Assembly: GCF_000380485.1 (NCBI RefSeq)
Contig: NZ_AQYG01000050.1
Location: 1-64,000 of the forward strand
Source of the DNA: Jongsikchunia kroppenstedtii DSM 45133
Lineage (GTDB): Bacteria; Actinomycetota; Actinomycetes; Mycobacteriales; Mycobacteriaceae
Length of the DNA stretch: 64,000 nucleotides
Reading direction: 5' to 3'
In this document: positions 62,405 to 64,000 of the stretch, in pieces
Layout: each line of letters starts with the position of its first letter
How positions within the stretch are numbered: the stretch's first letter is position 1
The notes under the pieces: generated by a model
What the model saw: only the letters and a program-made list of their open reading frames with translations
Told to the model about the DNA's origin: nothing
Database searches by the model: none
Program-made: the position numbers and the translations under genes

Positions 62405-63220
62405 TCAGCCCACCTCGCGCAGGTAGGTGAGCTGAGCCTTCACCGACATCCGGGCCGCCGGCCACAGCTTCTTGTCGACGTCGGCGTAGACCTTCTTGAC
62501 GACCTTCATCGGCTTCGCCTCCTCGGCGCTCACACCGAGCTTGTCGAGCGCCGCCCGCACCTGAGCGATGCGCTCCTCCCGATGCTGCTTGTAGAACTGC
62601 ACCACCGGCAGCAGATCGGGGTGATCGGGTCCATGCGCCGGCAGCAGCGTGACCCCGGACCCCAGCTCGATCAGGGTGTCGAGCGAGCGCATGTAGTCGG
62701 CGAGCGTGCCGCCGCGGGGATCGATGACCGTCGTTCCCCGGCCGAGGATGGTGTCGCCGGTGACGACCGCCTTCTGATCGCCGTGCTCAACCAGGAAGCT
62801 CACCGAGTCGTCGGTGTGCCCCGGCGTGGCGAGCACCGTGATCCGCAGACCGGCGGCCTCGATCACCTCACCGTCCGACAGCGTGTCGGCACCCTTCGTG
62901 TGCTTATCACGCACCGCGCGCACCGGGCTGTCGGTCAGCGCGCGGAACTTCTTGATCGCGCCGGTGTGATCGAAGTGGTGATGGGTGATCAGCGTCAACG
63001 CGACCTTGCCCTGCGCCGCAAGCTTTTTCAGATGCTTCGGATGCCCCTTCGGACCGGGGTCGACGATCACGCACTCGTCGTGCCCCGGCGCCCGCAGCAC
63101 CCAGGTGTTGGTGCCGTCGAGCTCCATCGCACCCGGGTTCTTGCACAGGATCACCGACGCGAAGTCGGTGACCGGACGCAGTTTCTCGTACGCGGGATGC
63201 TCGATGACCTTCGAACTCAT
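62405..63220 (-). CDS. MBL-fold hydrolase (Rv3677c-like)
   Basis: A 271-residue metallo-beta-lactamase-fold protein of the LACTB2/glyoxalase-II-like branch. Metal motif ITHHHFDHTGAI (H-x-H-x-D-H), then ATPGHTDDS, VTGDTILGRG and LLPAHGPDHPD, followed by a C-terminal winged region. LACTB2-like members can be RNases or thioesterases; the substrate is unknown. The ATG at 63220 is set by homology (MSSKVIEHPAY). Confidence 0.87.
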   Translation of the reverse strand: MSSKVIEHPAYEKLRPVTDFASVILCKNPGAMELDGTNTWVLRAPGHDECVIVDPGPKGHPKHLKKLAAQGKVALTLITHHHFDHTGAIKKFRALTDSPVRAVRDKHTKGADTLSDGEVIEAAGLRITVLATPGHTDDSVSFLVEHGDQKAVVTGDTILGRGTTVIDPRGGTLADYMRSLDTLIELGSGVTLLPAHGPDHPDLLPVVQFYKQHREERIAQVRAALDKLGVSAEEAKPMKVVKKVYADVDKKLWPAARMSVKAQLTYLREVG

Positions 63221-63412
63221 GCACGTACTCGCTTCGCTCCGTGCGCGCATGAGGCACCCACACCCTGCATTGACTGATTCGCTCGCTGAAGCTCGCTCAT
63301 TTCTTCAGCTTGCCACGGGCTCCCCCATTTCCGGCGGGCAGTGGCAATCTGAGGTCATGGCTGACTTCTCGACCGCACCTCACACTTTGGTGGCCGGGAG
63401 CGTCTACCTACC

Positions 63413-63886
63413 GTGAGACCTTTTGAACAGGTAGTCGCCGAACACGGCGCCATGGTGCTGCGGGTCTGCCGCGCGGTGGTCGGACCCGACGACGCGGATG
63501 ATGCGTGGTCGGAGACCTTCGTCTCCGCGCTGCGCGCCTATCCCGATCTCGACGCCGACGCCAACATCGAGGCCTGGCTGGTGACGATCGCCCACCGCCG
63601 CGCCCTCGACGTGGTTCGAACCCGTGCGAGACAGGCGATTCCGCTCGACTCGATACCCGATCGACCCGCGTCCGCGCCGGCCGAAACCGATCCGGACCTA
63701 TGGGCTGCGGTCGCGCAGCTGCCGACCCGGCAACGTCAAGCACTCGCCTACCACTACCTGGGCGGGCTCAAGTACCCGCAGATCGCCGAGCTGATCGGCA
63801 GTTCCCCCGATGCCACTCGCCGCGCCGCCGCCGACGGGATGCGCACCCTTCGCTCCCGAATCACCAAGGAAACTTCTCATGTCTGA
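63413..63886 (+). CDS. ECF-type RNA polymerase sigma factor
   Basis: A 157-residue small sigma factor. Region 2 is VAEHGAMVLRVCRAVVGPDDADDAWSETFVSAL (in parts) with WLVTIAHRRALDVVR; region 4 is LPTRQRQALAYHYLGGLKYPQIAELIGSS with ATRRAAADGMRTLR. No anti-sigma gene is seen nearby; the next gene, overlapping by 8 nt, is a DNA-repair methyltransferase. The GTG at 63413 is a best guess (GGGAG lies 12-13 nt upstream). Confidence 0.83.
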   Translation: MRPFEQVVAEHGAMVLRVCRAVVGPDDADDAWSETFVSALRAYPDLDADANIEAWLVTIAHRRALDVVRTRARQAIPLDSIPDRPASAPAETDPDLWAAVAQLPTRQRQALAYHYLGGLKYPQIAELIGSSPDATRRAAADGMRTLRSRITKETSHV

Positions 63887-64000
63887 TGTCCTCGACCAAC
63901 TAAGCGCCACCGATGAGACGACCCTCGAACGCCTGCATCGCCGGCTGGTCACCGACGCGGCCGCCAACGGTCTGGTCGACATCGCGTACCGGACCATCGA
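63879..64000 (+). CDS. Methylated-DNA-protein cysteine methyltransferase, N-terminal fragment
   Basis: Only the first 40 codons lie in the window: MSDVLDQLSATDETTLERLH, then the RRLVTDAAANGLVDIAYRTI stretch, which resembles the opening of actinobacterial Ogt-type proteins that begin with a DGLLDVAYRT-like block. AAGGAAA lies 6 nt before the ATG. It is translationally coupled to the sigma factor. The active-site PCHR cannot be checked because the gene runs off the window. Confidence 0.6.
   Translation, partial: MSDVLDQLSATDETTLERLHRRLVTDAAANGLVDIAYRTI

Overview
The window is high-GC chromosomal DNA from a mycolic-acid actinobacterium (order Mycobacteriales, most like Gordonia). The right half, from the DNA polymerase III delta' gene at 31.0 kb to the metallo-beta-lactamase gene at 63.2 kb, follows the gene order I recall for Mycobacterium tuberculosis Rv3644c to Rv3677c. 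It has an nhaA antiporter gene between acs and the holin-like gene. Most gene assignments rest on motifs and family knowledge; no database search was run.

Layout. 0-0.34 kb: 3' end of an IS5-type transposase. 0.5-5.4 kb: a Pls/PosA-type membrane non-ribosomal peptide synthetase, convergent with an MpaB-like oxygenase, then a TetR regulator. 6.1-9.7 kb: GntR regulator, CynX/NimT-type MFS transporter, M1 metallopeptidase. 9.7-12.9 kb: dTDP-rhamnose genes rmlC, rmlA and rmlB, and a GNAT acetyltransferase. 12.96-14.24 kb: four tandem transcription units on the minus strand, each with an AT-rich promoter region, a GAAAGG ribosome-binding site, a 31-41-codon ORF and a GC-rich terminator. The ORFs encode one paralogous peptide family, the least explained feature here. 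14.3-16.5 kb: type II NADH dehydrogenase divergent from a LysR regulator, with a perfect inverted repeat between them. 16.6-21.8 kb: a catabolic cluster (luciferase-like monooxygenase, zinc dehydrogenase, epoxide-hydrolase-like gene, TetR, TauD dioxygenase) in which two genes are frameshifted. 21.9-25.8 kb: PucR-type regulator, PHA synthase and PHA depolymerase. 25.9-30.7 kb: Nudix hydrolase, unknowns, polysaccharide pyruvyl transferase, MBL-fold protein and a lipoprotein.

30.8-46.5 kb: tRNA-Thr(CGT), holB, membrane adenylate cyclase, topA, cspA, a Hrq1/SftH-like helicase, the seven-gene Tad/Flp-like secretion operon with its CpaE-like ATPase, and a HAD phosphatase. 46.6-46.9 kb: a roughly 300-nt non-coding RNA gene at the position of the mycobacterial Ms1/MTS2823 RNA, with a consensus promoter whose spacer holds a strong CRP site. 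47.0-64.0 kb: pseudo-Fic protein, Dpp-type peptide ABC transporter, acetyl-CoA synthetase, nhaA, holin-like protein, EphE-like hydrolase, MarP protease, CoA-type Nudix, membrane thioredoxin, endonuclease III, small membrane protein, Crp, MBL hydrolase, ECF-type sigma factor and the start of a methylated-DNA methyltransferase.

Two themes cross the window. First, at least ten genes carry a TANNNT hexamer 6-7 nt before the start codon and no ribosome-binding site, the signature of leaderless mRNAs. This rule also suggests a non-canonical AUC start for nhaA. Second, a cAMP circuit is laid out here: adenylate cyclase, Crp, and an Ms1-like RNA with a CRP box in its promoter.
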